Origin: Desulfobacteraceae bacterium Eth-SRB2
GTDB lineage: Bacteria; Desulfobacterota; Desulfobacteria; Desulfobacterales; UBA11574
Assembly: GCA_004193595.1 (NCBI GenBank)
Contig: RPGQ01000037.1
Location: 302,827-366,826 of the forward strand
DNA: 64,000 nt
Direction of reading: 5' to 3'
A program made the translations under genes and the position numbers. Shown one piece after another: positions 1 to 8,665 of the stretch (within the stretch, counting starts at the first letter, position 1; the number at the start of each line of letters is the position of its first letter). Under the pieces are notes generated by a model. It was not told the origin of the DNA. It did no database searches and saw only the letters and a program-made list of their open reading frames with translations.

Positions 1-1
1 A

Positions 2-76
2 GGCGCTCGTATCAGCCGCAAGGAACTTGATCAGAAAAAACAGAATCTTTTAGAAAACCTCGCAGCCATATCCTGA
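2..76 (+). CDS. 3' end of a gene cut by the window edge
   Basis: An open frame runs in from the window edge and stops at TGA 74-76, giving 24 charged, helical residues (it ends LENLAAIS). The family cannot be identified from so short a tail. It lies 61 bases upstream of purE on the same strand, so it may belong to the same operon; the tail does not resemble the end of PurD or PurK, the usual purE neighbours. Confidence 0.5.
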   Translation, partial: GARISRKELDQKKQNLLENLAAIS

Positions 77-137
77 AAGAGGAAAAGGTTCACACCCGGA
101 GGAGGGGTTCTCCAAGGCTTTAACAAAGGAGGTATCT

Positions 138-704
138 TTGAAAACAGGAAAAAAGGCTTTAAAAGAACTTGACCGGTCCCCGGAGGTCGGCATTGCAATG
201 GGAAGTGATTCCGATCTTGAAATTATGGAAGAAACTGCTTCGGTTTTAAAAGAGTTCGGGGTGTGCTATGAGATGACGGTTGTATCAGCGCACCGGAACC
301 CCAAAAGCGCAGCTGAATTTGCGTCTTCCGCCCATAAACGGGGCATAAAAGTTATTGTTGCCGGGGCCGGGCATGCAGCCCATCTGGCAGGGACCATGGC
401 GGCCTTTACCTGGCTTCCGGTCATCGGTGTTCCCATAGATTCTTCTTGCCTTCAGGGGTTGGATTCTCTTCTTTCCACGGTTCAGATGCCTCCGGGTGTT
501 CCTGTCGCAACGGTATCCATCGGAAAGCCGGGTGCACGCAATGCAGGTATCCTGGCGGTACAGATACTCGCCCTATCAAATCAAAAACTTACAAAAATGC
601 TGGAAGCATTTAAAGAGGAACTTGCAAAACAGGTTGATCAAAAAGCAAAAAAGCTTAAAGATTTTTCGATTAGACCCGTTACATCCCACACAGGATCTAA
701 TTGA
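138..704 (+). CDS. purE: N5-carboxyaminoimidazole ribonucleotide mutase PurE
   Basis: Cytosolic purine-synthesis enzyme that moves the carboxylate of N5-CAIR to give CAIR. The N-terminal GIAMGSDSDLEIM loop, VVSAHRNP, the glycine-rich IVAGAGHAAHLAG and VPIDSSCLQGLDSLLS are hallmark PurE segments. The start is TTG at 138, chosen because AAAGGAGG lies at 125-132 with good spacing and no ATG fits. The 188-residue product carries a lysine-rich tail of about 25 residues beyond the usual PurE end, and that tail overlaps the next gene by 71 bases. PurK was not seen nearby. Confidence 0.95.
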   Translation: MKTGKKALKELDRSPEVGIAMGSDSDLEIMEETASVLKEFGVCYEMTVVSAHRNPKSAAEFASSAHKRGIKVIVAGAGHAAHLAGTMAAFTWLPVIGVPIDSSCLQGLDSLLSTVQMPPGVPVATVSIGKPGARNAGILAVQILALSNQKLTKMLEAFKEELAKQVDQKAKKLKDFSIRPVTSHTGSN

Positions 705-1293
705 TGAGGCAGCCCTTGTAATTAAAAAGGGCGGGGTTATTTCTTTTCCGACACGGTATCTCTACGGGTTGGGGGCGGATGCCTTTAATGCGGATGCCGT
801 GGATAGGGTCTTTGAGATAAAACGGCGACCTCATGATAAACCGCTTCTCGTGCTGATAGATAAACACTATGATCTTAACCGGTTGGTGCAATATGTTCCT
901 TATCCGGCAACCCGCATTATGGAACGCTTCTGGCCGGGTGCAATCACCATTGTTTTTAAGGCAAAAGATATTCTGCCGATAAATCTTACGGCAGGTACGG
1001 AAAAAATCGGGGTGCGAATGCCGGAACATCCCGTGGCCTTAGCGCTGACAACTGCTGTTCAAGGCCCTATAACCGCCACAAGTACAAACATTACCGGCGA
1101 TTGGGGATGCTCTCGGGTTTCGGATATGGATCCTTTGATTACGGACAAACTTGATCTTATCATTGACGTGGGTGCGCTCAAAGGGGGTATCGGTTCAACC
1201 GTGGTCGATGTTAGCTCGGGTTCCCCAAAAATTTTAAGAGAAGGAGCGGTTTCTGAAAAAGATATTTTTGCTGCCGTTTTCCAAAAAAGTTAA
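634..1293 (+). CDS. tsaC: L-threonylcarbamoyladenylate synthase (Sua5/YrdC family)
   Basis: Makes threonylcarbamoyl-AMP, the precursor of t6A37 in ANN-decoding tRNAs. The short form (219 aa, YrdC domain only) is encoded. Visible family features are KIFRLDP at the start of the domain, GGVISFPTRYLYGLGADA (usually FPTETVYGLG), KRRPHDKPLLVL, RFWPGAIT, GVRMPEHP and a STNITG version of the SANxSG motif. TTG 634 is preferred: it begins just before KIFRLDP as in relatives, whereas the longer open frame only extends into the purE coding sequence. The start lies inside purE, so the two are probably translationally coupled. Confidence 0.85.
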   Translation: MIKKQKSLKIFRLDPLHPTQDLIDEAALVIKKGGVISFPTRYLYGLGADAFNADAVDRVFEIKRRPHDKPLLVLIDKHYDLNRLVQYVPYPATRIMERFWPGAITIVFKAKDILPINLTAGTEKIGVRMPEHPVALALTTAVQGPITATSTNITGDWGCSRVSDMDPLITDKLDLIIDVGALKGGIGSTVVDVSSGSPKILREGAVSEKDIFAAVFQKS

Positions 1294-1339
1294 TGACGTT
1301 CCTCGGTTTATGATATCTGAAATCTTCAGGAAGTAACTA

Positions 1340-1480
1340 GTGCCCGAACGAAAACTAGGATTTTTCGTTAAGATCAAGGAAGACGAAAATTTTAACCACA
1401 GACATACATTGAGTATTTCGAGGATTAAAATTTGAGTCTGACGCAGATATTGGCGGAAAAGACAGTTTTCGTTCAGGCAC
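1340..1480. repeat. MITE-like element with 17-bp inverted ends
   Basis: The ends GTGCCCGAACGAAAACT (1340-1356) and AGTTTTCGTTCAGGCAC (1464-1480) are inverted copies with one mismatch, and TAACTA flanks both sides (1334-1339 and 1481-1486) like a target duplication. There is no coding frame inside. The core at about 1371-1440, read in reverse complement, closely matches the core of the element at 6110-6251 although the ends differ. Confidence 0.75.
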
Positions 1481-1522
1481 TAACTACAGCTAAGTACAAA
1501 AAAAGTTATTTGTTTTTTCCGC

Positions 1523-1963
1523 TCACGGCGGGATAGACTTTTCAAGACGCATAATGAGTGCATGATCGTCCTCATAGTAGTTTGGAATTTTTCCTATAAT
1601 CTTCATGCCGAGTCTTTTGTAAAACTCTATAGCTTCACTATTTTCCGATCTTACTTCGAGCCATAACCCTTTTTCAGCACACCTTAAAGCATACATGAAT
1701 AACATCTTTCCAAAGCCCTTTCTTCGGTATGATTTTTTAACAACAGTGGAATGGATATGACCGGTTAAATCAAAAATTATGTATCCCACAATAGCTTTAC
1801 CCGATTGCACGACAATAAAAGTATCCGGTAATCGGTCTGCATAGGTTAGAATCGTTGCTTTTGAGAAAACGGTTTTTGGAAAGGCCTGTTCCTCAATTTC
1901 AAGTATTTGGTTTATATCTTCTGACTTGAATTTTCTGGTTTTGGCGAGATGTTTTTCAGCCAT
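1523..1963 (-). CDS. GNAT family N-acetyltransferase
   Basis: A 146-residue single-domain acyltransferase of the RimI-like GNAT type. The acetyl-CoA binding motif A is visible as STVVKKSYRRKGFGKMLF (the RRxGxG loop is RRKGFG), followed by LEVRSENSEAIEFYKRLGMK, the typical C-terminal motif B. The N-terminal IxxIEEQAFP is also RimI-like. The substrate cannot be told from sequence; RimI proper modifies ribosomal protein S18, but the context gives no support for that. It stands alone between two repeat elements. Confidence 0.8.
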   Translation of the reverse strand: MAEKHLAKTRKFKSEDINQILEIEEQAFPKTVFSKATILTYADRLPDTFIVVQSGKAIVGYIIFDLTGHIHSTVVKKSYRRKGFGKMLFMYALRCAEKGLWLEVRSENSEAIEFYKRLGMKIIGKIPNYYEDDHALIMRLEKSIPP

Positions 1964-2002
1964 AAATATTTACCATAGATCAGTTCACTTATTCATTACA
2001 TC

Positions 2003-2139
2003 GGGTGTAATTCAAGACTGTCGGTTGCTGAGATTGCCATGGCTATTTGGTGTCAGGTGTCAGGCTTCAGGAATGATGAGCAGAGGCGCTGGCACCTGAC
2101 ACCTGACACCTCTTTCACCAACGGTTGCGATTTACACCC
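2003..2139. repeat. MITE-like element with 9-bp target duplication
   Basis: Perfect 8-bp inverted ends GGGTGTAA (2003-2010) and TTACACCC (2132-2139) are flanked by CATTACATC on both sides (1994-2002 and 2140-2148). Inside are two facing arms made of AGGTGTC words (about 2049-2065 and 2089-2111). A longer, degenerate relative in the opposite orientation lies at about 33410-33839. The right target copy contains the stop codon of the neighbouring minus-strand gene. Confidence 0.8.
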
Positions 2140-2141
2140 CA

Positions 2142-2366
2142 TTACATCTTAGGTTTAGAATTATTACTGCCTTCTTCTTTAACTGAAGCTTTGCATTGGA
2201 GACAAAAATACTCATATCTGACATCTCCTGTGTAAAGATCCAGTTGATCACCCATAAACCGGCCATATTCATCCACCACTTCAACATTTACTCTATTACC
2301 TCCGGTATCATAAGATTCTCTGATGAATTGCTTGTGATTATTATTTTGGGGGCACTTCAGCTTCAT
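2142..2366 (-). CDS. Small zinc-ribbon-like hypothetical protein
   Basis: A 74-residue protein of unknown function. It has a CPQ start motif with a nearby His, then a CLQC knuckle around residue 57, which together could bind one zinc ion. Between them is a charged, beta-rich stretch (GNRVNVEVVDEYG). No signal peptide or membrane segment. The stop codon is formed within the target duplication of the adjacent MITE, so the original C-terminus may have been slightly different. No family was recognised. Confidence 0.6.
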   Translation of the reverse strand: MKLKCPQNNNHKQFIRESYDTGGNRVNVEVVDEYGRFMGDQLDLYTGDVRYEYFCLQCKASVKEEGSNNSKPKM

Positions 2367-2662
2367 TCAGTTTTTCAATCTTACTATTTAAATTAAGGGG
2401 TCGGGAGTTTTCTTCGACATAATAGCTCCATGAATAATCAGCGACTACATCATACAAACTCATACATAACGGCTCGTAAAGATAGAACAGAAAATATGGC
2501 TTTAAATAAATAGGTCATATGACTACCCGGTTAACGCATTTTAATTACGATCACAAAATACCGCTGTTTTATCTTAACGATCCCTAATGCATTCAAACAG
2601 TGTATGATTTCGCTGCTGATCATTCATTACGCTATTTCAAAGATTTATAAGAAATATTCCGG
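2367..2662. other. Intergenic stretch upstream of the small zinc protein
   Basis: About 300 AT-rich bases between the end of polA and the start of the minus-strand zinc protein. No convincing gene, RNA or strong terminator was seen. Confidence 0.5.
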
Positions 2663-5341
2663 CTAGTGTGCTTCAGCCCAATTGCCGCCGGATGTTATGT
2701 TGACCTTCAGGGGTGCTTTGAGGTCCCAGATTCCTTCCATAATCTCTTTTACAAGCTTTTTAGAGGTGTTAAGTTCTTCCGGAGGGACTTCAAAAACGAT
2801 TTCATCATGCACTGAAAGAAGCATGGCGGCGTTAAGGTTTCTTTCACTGAAGGCGGCATCCACATGGATCATGGCAAGCTTTATGAGGTCTGCGGCCGTT
2901 CCCTGGATGGGCGTGTTGATTGCGGTACGCTCTGCAAACTCGCGTACGGTTTTATTGGTACTGTTGATATCCGGTAAATGCCGGATTCGACCCAATAAGG
3001 TACTTGTCTTTTTGGTTTCTCTGGCAACAGCGATCGTCTGATCAACAAACCTTTTAACCCCGCTATACCTGGAAAAGTAATTGTCAATATAAGTCTTGGC
3101 CATCTTGCGGCTTATGTTGAGTGCTTTGGAAAGACCGTAAGGACTCATACCATATATGATACCGAAATTGATGGCCTTGGCCTGCCGTCTCAGTTCGGGA
3201 GTAATAAATGACGGGAAAACCTGAAACACTTCGGTTGCGGTGCGGGTGTGAATATCCTCGTCATCCTTGAAGGCTTTTATCAGGATATCATCATCGGCAT
3301 AATGGGCCAGGATCCGCAGTTCTATCTGGGAATAATCGGAGGATACCATGGTCCAATCCTGCCGGGGAATAAATGCTCTGCGAATTTCCATACCTTGATC
3401 GGTCCGGATGGGAATATTCTGAAGATTAGGATTCGAGCTGCTGAGGCGGCCGGTGGCCGTGACCGTTTGATTGTATGACGTGTGGATCCGTCCGGTTTTC
3501 GGATGAACCAAATCAAGCAGGGCGTCGGTATAGGTGGATTTCAGCTTGGAAAGGGCCCGGTGTCTTAAAATAAGTTCGGGAAGTTCATGCTGGTCTGCAA
3601 GGGCCGTCAGCACATTAACATCCGTGGAATATCCGGTCTTTTTTACCGTTTTCTTTTGAACCGGCAACTTGAGTTTTTCAAACAGTATATGCCCGAGCTG
3701 CTGGGATGACCTTATGTTGAATTCTTCTCCTGCAATTGAATAGATGCTGGTTTCAATTTGCTCAAGCTGGTGCTCAAAGGATTTTGAAAGATTCCAAAGT
3801 TTATCCTTGTTCACGCATATTCCGGTCATTTCCATTTTCATCAAAACCGGTACAAGGGGCATCTCCACGTTTTCCATAAGTTCCATAAGATTCAGTTTTT
3901 CCAGCATGGGCTTCAGAACGTGGTACGCCATAAGGGTAATATCTGCATCTTCGCAAGAATAAGGCCCGGCTTTTTCCAGGGGAACCTCGGCAAAACTTAT
4001 ACCTTTTTTGCCTTTGCCGGTAACATCCTGGTAGGTAATGGTTTTATGATCCAGAAAGTCGAGAGCGATTTGGTCCAGGTTGTGGGCACGTTTTGAAGGA
4101 TTAATCAGGTAGGACGCCAGCATGGTATCAAAAACAACACCGGCCAGATGTATATCGTAGTGCTTAAGAACTATCCAGTCGTATTTTATGTTCTGGCCGA
4201 TCTTTTTGATGCCGGGGTTTTCCAGCACCGGTTTCAGCAAATTCAATACGGTTTTAATCTCAAGCTGATCGGGCACATGGGGATAATCATGGGCAACAGG
4301 GATGTAAAAGGCTTCATCAGATTCCACTGAAAAGGATAGACCCACAAGCTCGGCTTTCATGGGATCTTTGGAGGTGGTCTCGGTATCCACGGCAAACAGA
4401 TTAGATGTGTTAAGACGCGTAATCAGACCAGAAAGAGACTTTGCATCCAAAACGGTAATATATTGTTTTTTTGAAAGATCCGCCTGTTTGGGAAAGTCCT
4501 TTTGCAACTGCCTGAATTCGAGCATTTTAAAAAGAGAGGAAAGCCTGGCATTATCCGGTTCCTTGAGCTTAAAATCTTGGGGGGTAAATGATATGGGCAC
4601 CTGGGTGTTTATTTTAACCAGCTCTTTGCTTAAAAAGGCCTGTGCTTTGTATTGGACAAGGTTTTGATGCTGCTTTTTCTTGGTAATCTTATCCAGTTGT
4701 TCATACAGGCAGTCCATGCTTCCGAACGTCTTTATCAGTGTGAGGGCGGTTTTTGGCCCGATGCCCGGTACACCGGGAATATTATCCGACGGATCGCCGG
4801 AAAGACCCATAACATCAATCATCTGGTTGGGTTCAACACCAAAAGAATCCCTGACAGTCTCTAAATCTATGGTTTTGTCTTTCATGGGATCCCAGATAAT
4901 GGCCGTGTCTGTTACCAGCTGAACGAAATCCTTGTCCCCGGTAACCATAACCACAGAAAACCCGGCTTGTTCAGCCCTGAGTTGAAACGTGCCGATAAGA
5001 TCATCAGCCTCAAACCCCTGCATTTCCATAACCGGTATGTTGAATCCTTGGGTTATTTTTTTGATATGCGGGATCTGAACCGACAAATCTTCCGGCATGG
5101 GAGGACGATTGGCTTTGTAGTCTTTATAGATTTTGTGCCTGAACGTCGGTCCCTTGGCGTCAAAAAACATGACCACATATTCCGGAGACCGGTCTTGGAT
5201 AAGCTTTATTAGGATGCGGGTAAATCCGAAAGCTGCATTTGTAGGCAGTCCCTTTGAATTGGTAAGCCCCCGGATGGCGTGATAGGCACGATAAATGTAT
5301 GCGGTTCCGTCTATCAGATATAGTGTTTTGTTTTTTTTCAT
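2663..5341 (-). CDS. polA: DNA polymerase I
   Basis: Full-length repair and Okazaki-processing polymerase (892 aa). The N-terminal 5'-3' nuclease has the FEADDLIGTF and GDKDFVQLV segments (to about residue 265). A 3'-5' exonuclease domain follows, with an intact DTETT motif near residue 320, so proofreading is probably active. The polymerase domain has motif A DYSQIELRI (about 669), motif B AKAINFGIIYG (about 722) and motif C VHDEIVFEV (about 845). It starts at the ATG of MKKNKTLYLIDGTAY, as in relatives. It is a single gene, not obviously in an operon. Confidence 0.98.
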   Translation of the reverse strand: MKKNKTLYLIDGTAYIYRAYHAIRGLTNSKGLPTNAAFGFTRILIKLIQDRSPEYVVMFFDAKGPTFRHKIYKDYKANRPPMPEDLSVQIPHIKKITQGFNIPVMEMQGFEADDLIGTFQLRAEQAGFSVVMVTGDKDFVQLVTDTAIIWDPMKDKTIDLETVRDSFGVEPNQMIDVMGLSGDPSDNIPGVPGIGPKTALTLIKTFGSMDCLYEQLDKITKKKQHQNLVQYKAQAFLSKELVKINTQVPISFTPQDFKLKEPDNARLSSLFKMLEFRQLQKDFPKQADLSKKQYITVLDAKSLSGLITRLNTSNLFAVDTETTSKDPMKAELVGLSFSVESDEAFYIPVAHDYPHVPDQLEIKTVLNLLKPVLENPGIKKIGQNIKYDWIVLKHYDIHLAGVVFDTMLASYLINPSKRAHNLDQIALDFLDHKTITYQDVTGKGKKGISFAEVPLEKAGPYSCEDADITLMAYHVLKPMLEKLNLMELMENVEMPLVPVLMKMEMTGICVNKDKLWNLSKSFEHQLEQIETSIYSIAGEEFNIRSSQQLGHILFEKLKLPVQKKTVKKTGYSTDVNVLTALADQHELPELILRHRALSKLKSTYTDALLDLVHPKTGRIHTSYNQTVTATGRLSSSNPNLQNIPIRTDQGMEIRRAFIPRQDWTMVSSDYSQIELRILAHYADDDILIKAFKDDEDIHTRTATEVFQVFPSFITPELRRQAKAINFGIIYGMSPYGLSKALNISRKMAKTYIDNYFSRYSGVKRFVDQTIAVARETKKTSTLLGRIRHLPDINSTNKTVREFAERTAINTPIQGTAADLIKLAMIHVDAAFSERNLNAAMLLSVHDEIVFEVPPEELNTSKKLVKEIMEGIWDLKAPLKVNITSGGNWAEAH

Positions 5342-5482
5342 AAGTTCGATTGTGTATTACGGATCGGTATGGGTTGACATGAATAATTTACTGCATTAAA
5401 TATCAATCGTAGTTATTATAATGGTCATTTTGCTTCTATCATCAATTAACGAAAACAGCAAGATCACTCGAGAAATCTGAAT

Positions 5483-5917
5483 ATGAAAACCGGTCGAATA
5501 ATTACCCGGGACCCCGAAATTAAAAATATGCTCGAAACCGCCAGGGGCATTGCAATTTTAGGTTTGAGCCCCAAGCCTGAAAGAGACTCCCATAGGGTCG
5601 CCGGATATCTAAAAGATCATGGGTACAGGATCATCCCGGTCCGGCCTGCTCAAAAGGAAATCCTCGGGGAAAAAGTTTATAGATCCCTTGATGATATCAA
5701 AAAACCCGTGGATATTGTCAACGTATTCAGAAATTCTTCACAGATCGTTCCCCATGCACACGAGGCCATCCGGCTTAAACCCAAGGTTTTCTGGATGCAG
5801 CTTAATATAGAAAACCGGGAAGCGGCAGAACTATTGACGGCAGCGGGGATTGATGTTGTCATGGACAGGTGTATAAAGGTTGAACATGAGAGGTTCTGCA
5901 ACGAGAACGGCTTATAG
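5483..5917 (+). CDS. CoA-binding protein (YccU-like)
   Basis: A 144-residue Rossmann-fold protein of the CoA-binding family related to the N-terminal domain of succinyl-CoA synthetase alpha. Visible motifs are GIAILGLSPKPERDSHRVA with its nucleotide loop, the GYRIIPVRP strand, VDIVNVFRNS, VFWMQLNI and the C-terminal VVMDRCIKVEH, where the D-R-C is typical. The in vivo role is unknown. It overlaps the following zinc-protein gene by about 30 bases, so the two are probably co-transcribed. Confidence 0.85.
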   Translation: MKTGRIITRDPEIKNMLETARGIAILGLSPKPERDSHRVAGYLKDHGYRIIPVRPAQKEILGEKVYRSLDDIKKPVDIVNVFRNSSQIVPHAHEAIRLKPKVFWMQLNIENREAAELLTAAGIDVVMDRCIKVEHERFCNENGL

Positions 5918-6110
5918 GGAAAAGCGCCGCAAAGCCAAGCAGAGCAACTGTTATTGTTGCAAAAAGAAATTCCTTTTTTGCTGGAGATGTCGCTGCGGCT
6001 TTACCATTTGCCAGGAATGCATGTTGGAAAATTTTTGGGGAATGTCGTGCAACGGTATAACCTGGCAGTGTCCGGACTGCGGGGGGCATAATGGTTTGGG
6101 GAATCAATAG
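5886..6110 (+). CDS. Cysteine-rich zinc-binding hypothetical protein
   Basis: About 74 residues with a basic N-terminus and three cysteine clusters: CYCC, CWRCRC with CQEC, and a final CPDCGG. The spacing suggests a two-zinc ribbon or RING-like knuckle. ATG 5886 is the natural start; a TTG two codons earlier is also possible. It overlaps the end of the CoA-binding gene. Function unknown. The stop codon lies at the left target copy of the next MITE. Confidence 0.6.
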   Translation: MRGSATRTAYREKRRKAKQSNCYCCKKKFLFCWRCRCGFTICQECMLENFWGMSCNGITWQCPDCGGHNGLGNQ

Positions 6111-6251
6111 AGACCGTTGCAAAACGCCCCTTTTTGCCCAATTTCTACGTCAGGCTCAAATTGTAATCCTCGAAATACTCAATGTATTCCTGTGGTTAAA
6201 ATTATCGCCTTCCTTGAACTTGAACAAAAATGAACATTTTTCAAAGGTCTC
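6110..6251. repeat. MITE-like element with GAGACC ends
   Basis: The left end GAGACCGTTGCAAAA and the right end (reverse complement GAGACCTTTGAAAA) form inverted ends, and CAATA flanks both sides (6105-6109 and 6252-6256). About 85 bases of core (roughly 6145-6230) match the reverse complement of the core in 1340-1480. No coding frame is present. Confidence 0.7.
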
Positions 6252-6258
6252 CAATAGG

Positions 6259-7182
6259 TCATCCCGATTTTTTCACCAATTTTTTCTCTTTCCACTCCCT
6301 CTTTAGCAGCACTAAAAAATTCTTATCCGACCGGGCCAAAAAGAGTTTGGAAAACCCGAGTATGTCCCCGGCATCCTTAATTCGGATCGCACTCAGCGCT
6401 ACAACCCGTTTTTGAAAACCGAGCAAGGTAATATAACGGAATTCAGATTTCAAGGAAGCATAATGCTCAGGGATCATGGCTTTCTTAAAAAGTGGTATAA
6501 ATTGCGACAGGTTATTTCCTGCCGGTTGGAACCGGTAGGGCAGGCGTTCTCCAATAATGACAGGGACTTTTTTAAAATTTATGCGCTTATCAAGATCGGC
6601 CAGGTCGGGGTTGCTCAACACCACGCATCCGTTGGTGGAAAAGGGCTTAATGGCCCGGTTGGACCCATGGATGAAAATCCCGTTGCCCCTATTGCACTCA
6701 AGGTCGTCAAAAGGGTCGGGATAGTTCAATCTAAAAGCCCGGTCGCCGAACAGGGTAATTTTAGAATCCCGGTAAGCTTTTATGTTGAAATATATACCTT
6801 CCGGAGTTTTCCTGTCTTTTTCTTCGTGTTTTTTCCCCTGGTTTTCACCGGTACTGCAGGTATAACTCTTGATGAGGTGGTATCGTCCGTCATACCCGTA
6901 CAAGTGCAGCTTCTGGATAGCCTTTTCCACCAGAATCAGATGAATCGGCTTCCCGTTTCCTTTATAGTATAGGATCGGGCCGTCCCATACCCCGTGGTCG
7001 GTCTTTGTTTGATCTTCAATTTCGGCTGAAGATATCCGGAGCAGCTCTTGAGAGTGCACGGTATTTTTTGTACCGAAAAAAAGTCCGTTTAAACCCAAGG
7101 TACAAAAAATTAAGACTACCCCAACCAAAATGTAATAGGCGCTGCGCCTTTTGTATTTATGATGTTCGGGTTTGTCGTTCAT
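6259..7182 (-). CDS. L,D-transpeptidase (YkuD domain)
   Basis: Periplasmic peptidoglycan enzyme that makes 3-3 crosslinks or attaches proteins to the wall, by family. A single N-terminal membrane anchor (residues about 16-36) precedes the catalytic YkuD domain. The active-site signature is clear: IHGSNR, then STNGCVVLS with the nucleophilic Cys near residue 180. Earlier strands HLILVEKAIQKLHLY and TPEGIYF are typical. About 90 residues follow the catalytic core. The start overlaps the upstream gene by 4 bases (ATGA), so it is the last gene of the DUF1573-HAD-NTF2 operon. Confidence 0.92.
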   Translation of the reverse strand: MNDKPEHHKYKRRSAYYILVGVVLIFCTLGLNGLFFGTKNTVHSQELLRISSAEIEDQTKTDHGVWDGPILYYKGNGKPIHLILVEKAIQKLHLYGYDGRYHLIKSYTCSTGENQGKKHEEKDRKTPEGIYFNIKAYRDSKITLFGDRAFRLNYPDPFDDLECNRGNGIFIHGSNRAIKPFSTNGCVVLSNPDLADLDKRINFKKVPVIIGERLPYRFQPAGNNLSQFIPLFKKAMIPEHYASLKSEFRYITLLGFQKRVVALSAIRIKDAGDILGFSKLFLARSDKNFLVLLKREWKEKKLVKKSG

Positions 7183-8045
7183 GGATCAAGTTGTCTGATT
7201 GTAATAGAGTAAAGGTTTGTTTTTTTGTCATAGGTTTGATCAATAATATAATCGTCAGCATATCTGAGGTCCAAAACAAAGCGAAGTTTTTCAGTGTCAC
7301 GGTGTAGACATGATCGTATCTGCTTGATCAAATGCCCGTTAATCGGCATTTTGTTCTGCCCGCTCCATGAAGAAACATTATTAATATCAATAATAATTCG
7401 TGGCTGTTCACCTTCTATGGACTGAACTTTTGGAATAGAAAAAGTATTCAAAGCAATAAAAAACTCTTCATGATCCTTTTCAGTTTTGAGCTCAATGCTT
7501 TTAACAATGGTTTTATTGGAAGGTTTCGTGTTAATTTTGTTTTTTCGACCCGCCGTATCAGATGGTCGATTATCGGCATTAAATTTAGGCCCGTTTAAAT
7601 AAGCCGCCGGGGCTCTGGTCGTTCGGGCAGGCATGACCAGCGGCGTCCACTCTTCAGAGATAATTTCCCATTTATCTTTTGAATAAACCAGTACCAGTGT
7701 TTTTTCTCCCACATCCGATATGTTTGGGTCCTGATACCGTTGAATAAACCTGGCCGTGGCATTTTTACCTTCGATAAAGATCCACAGATCGGATATCCCC
7801 ACACGGATAGGGCCGGGCCTTTGAAAAAACTCGGTTTTCTTTTGCAGCCAGGCATCAAAATCGAGTCTTTTCGATTGGAACGTTGGGCTATAGAAAGACA
7901 CGTAGTGCTTGATATTTTGGTTTTGCCAGGCATTGGCCCAGGCGTATACGACCGATCGGATATCATCGATATTTTCGGCAGATACGACCTTCACCGGACA
8001 AAATAAGACCATGAAAAGAATCAAATGGGCAGCAGCACTCTTCAT
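7179..8045 (-). CDS. Secreted NTF2-like (Cds6/SnoaL-type) protein
   Basis: A 288-residue exported protein. An N-terminal signal peptide ends near VVSAEN. Residues about 25-130 form an NTF2-like cone: DDIRSVVYAWANAWQNQN, VSFYSPTFQSK, then RFIQRYQDP and WEIISEEW are characteristic of the domain often attached to L,D-transpeptidases (Cds6 type). The C-terminal 90 residues are beta-rich (IIIDINNVSSW, LRFVLDLRYADDY) and resemble an AMIN-like domain. It overlaps the L,D-transpeptidase gene by 4 bases and abuts the HAD gene, which suggests a role at the cell wall. Confidence 0.75.
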   Translation of the reverse strand: MKSAAAHLILFMVLFCPVKVVSAENIDDIRSVVYAWANAWQNQNIKHYVSFYSPTFQSKRLDFDAWLQKKTEFFQRPGPIRVGISDLWIFIEGKNATARFIQRYQDPNISDVGEKTLVLVYSKDKWEIISEEWTPLVMPARTTRAPAAYLNGPKFNADNRPSDTAGRKNKINTKPSNKTIVKSIELKTEKDHEEFFIALNTFSIPKVQSIEGEQPRIIIDINNVSSWSGQNKMPINGHLIKQIRSCLHRDTEKLRFVLDLRYADDYIIDQTYDKKTNLYSITIRQLDP

Positions 8046-8663
8046 TTATATCCCAAGAATCTCTGCGATTTGTTTCAGGCTTTGGATATGAAAGTCGGCG
8101 GAAAGGGACCGGTTTTTATAAGCCACAAAGGGCACCCCCGCCGCCTTTGCCGCAATTTCGTCGAGTTTCGAATCTCCCACATAAAGGGAATCACATGGCT
8201 CTATCCGGAAATGCTCTAAAATCTTGATCAGTTGATCAGGATGTGGTTTGGGATGATCTACGTCATTGGAACAGACAACAAGATCAAAATACCCTTCCAG
8301 ACCATGTTCGCTGATAACTCGGTCCATTGTGTCTGATCGGTTTGTGGCAATGGCGGTTTTGTATCTGGGCCGGAGTCTTTGGATTAACGGCTTTAGATAC
8401 GGTTCTATTTCCATATCGTTTAAAAACGGAATATAGCTCATTCGGTTGCGATAGGCTTGTGCCGCTCTGAACCCCTCTTCATCGGGAAACAGATTCGCAA
8501 TTGCCTGGTCTGCGGTATGGCTGTGACAATAGGCGAATTGCTCGGCAGTAAGGGCCGGCCGGCCGAAATGGTCCAAAATTTGGTTATAGTAAGCGGTGTT
8601 TGATTCTGTTGTATCAAACATGACGCCGTCGCAGTCAAAAGCGACAATTTTAATATGTTTCAT
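8046..8663 (-). CDS. HAD-superfamily phosphatase
   Basis: A 205-residue HAD hydrolase of the phosphoglycolate-phosphatase-like group. The catalytic DxD is in FDCDGVMFDT at the N-terminus, the motif II region is TAIATNRSD, the motif III Lys is in DHPKPHPDQ, and motif IV is YVGDSKLDEIAAKAAG. The cap is small and helical. The substrate is unknown. It sits 2 bases after the DUF1573 gene and directly before the NTF2-like gene, so it is part of the same operon. Confidence 0.88.
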   Translation of the reverse strand: MKHIKIVAFDCDGVMFDTTESNTAYYNQILDHFGRPALTAEQFAYCHSHTADQAIANLFPDEEGFRAAQAYRNRMSYIPFLNDMEIEPYLKPLIQRLRPRYKTAIATNRSDTMDRVISEHGLEGYFDLVVCSNDVDHPKPHPDQLIKILEHFRIEPCDSLYVGDSKLDEIAAKAAGVPFVAYKNRSLSADFHIQSLKQIAEILGI

Positions 8664-8665
8664 GG

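Noticed and set aside
496-633. Longer start for the Sua5-type gene
   Set aside because: The extra residues lie wholly within purE in another frame and have no similarity to the family; TTG 634 gives the expected N-terminus.
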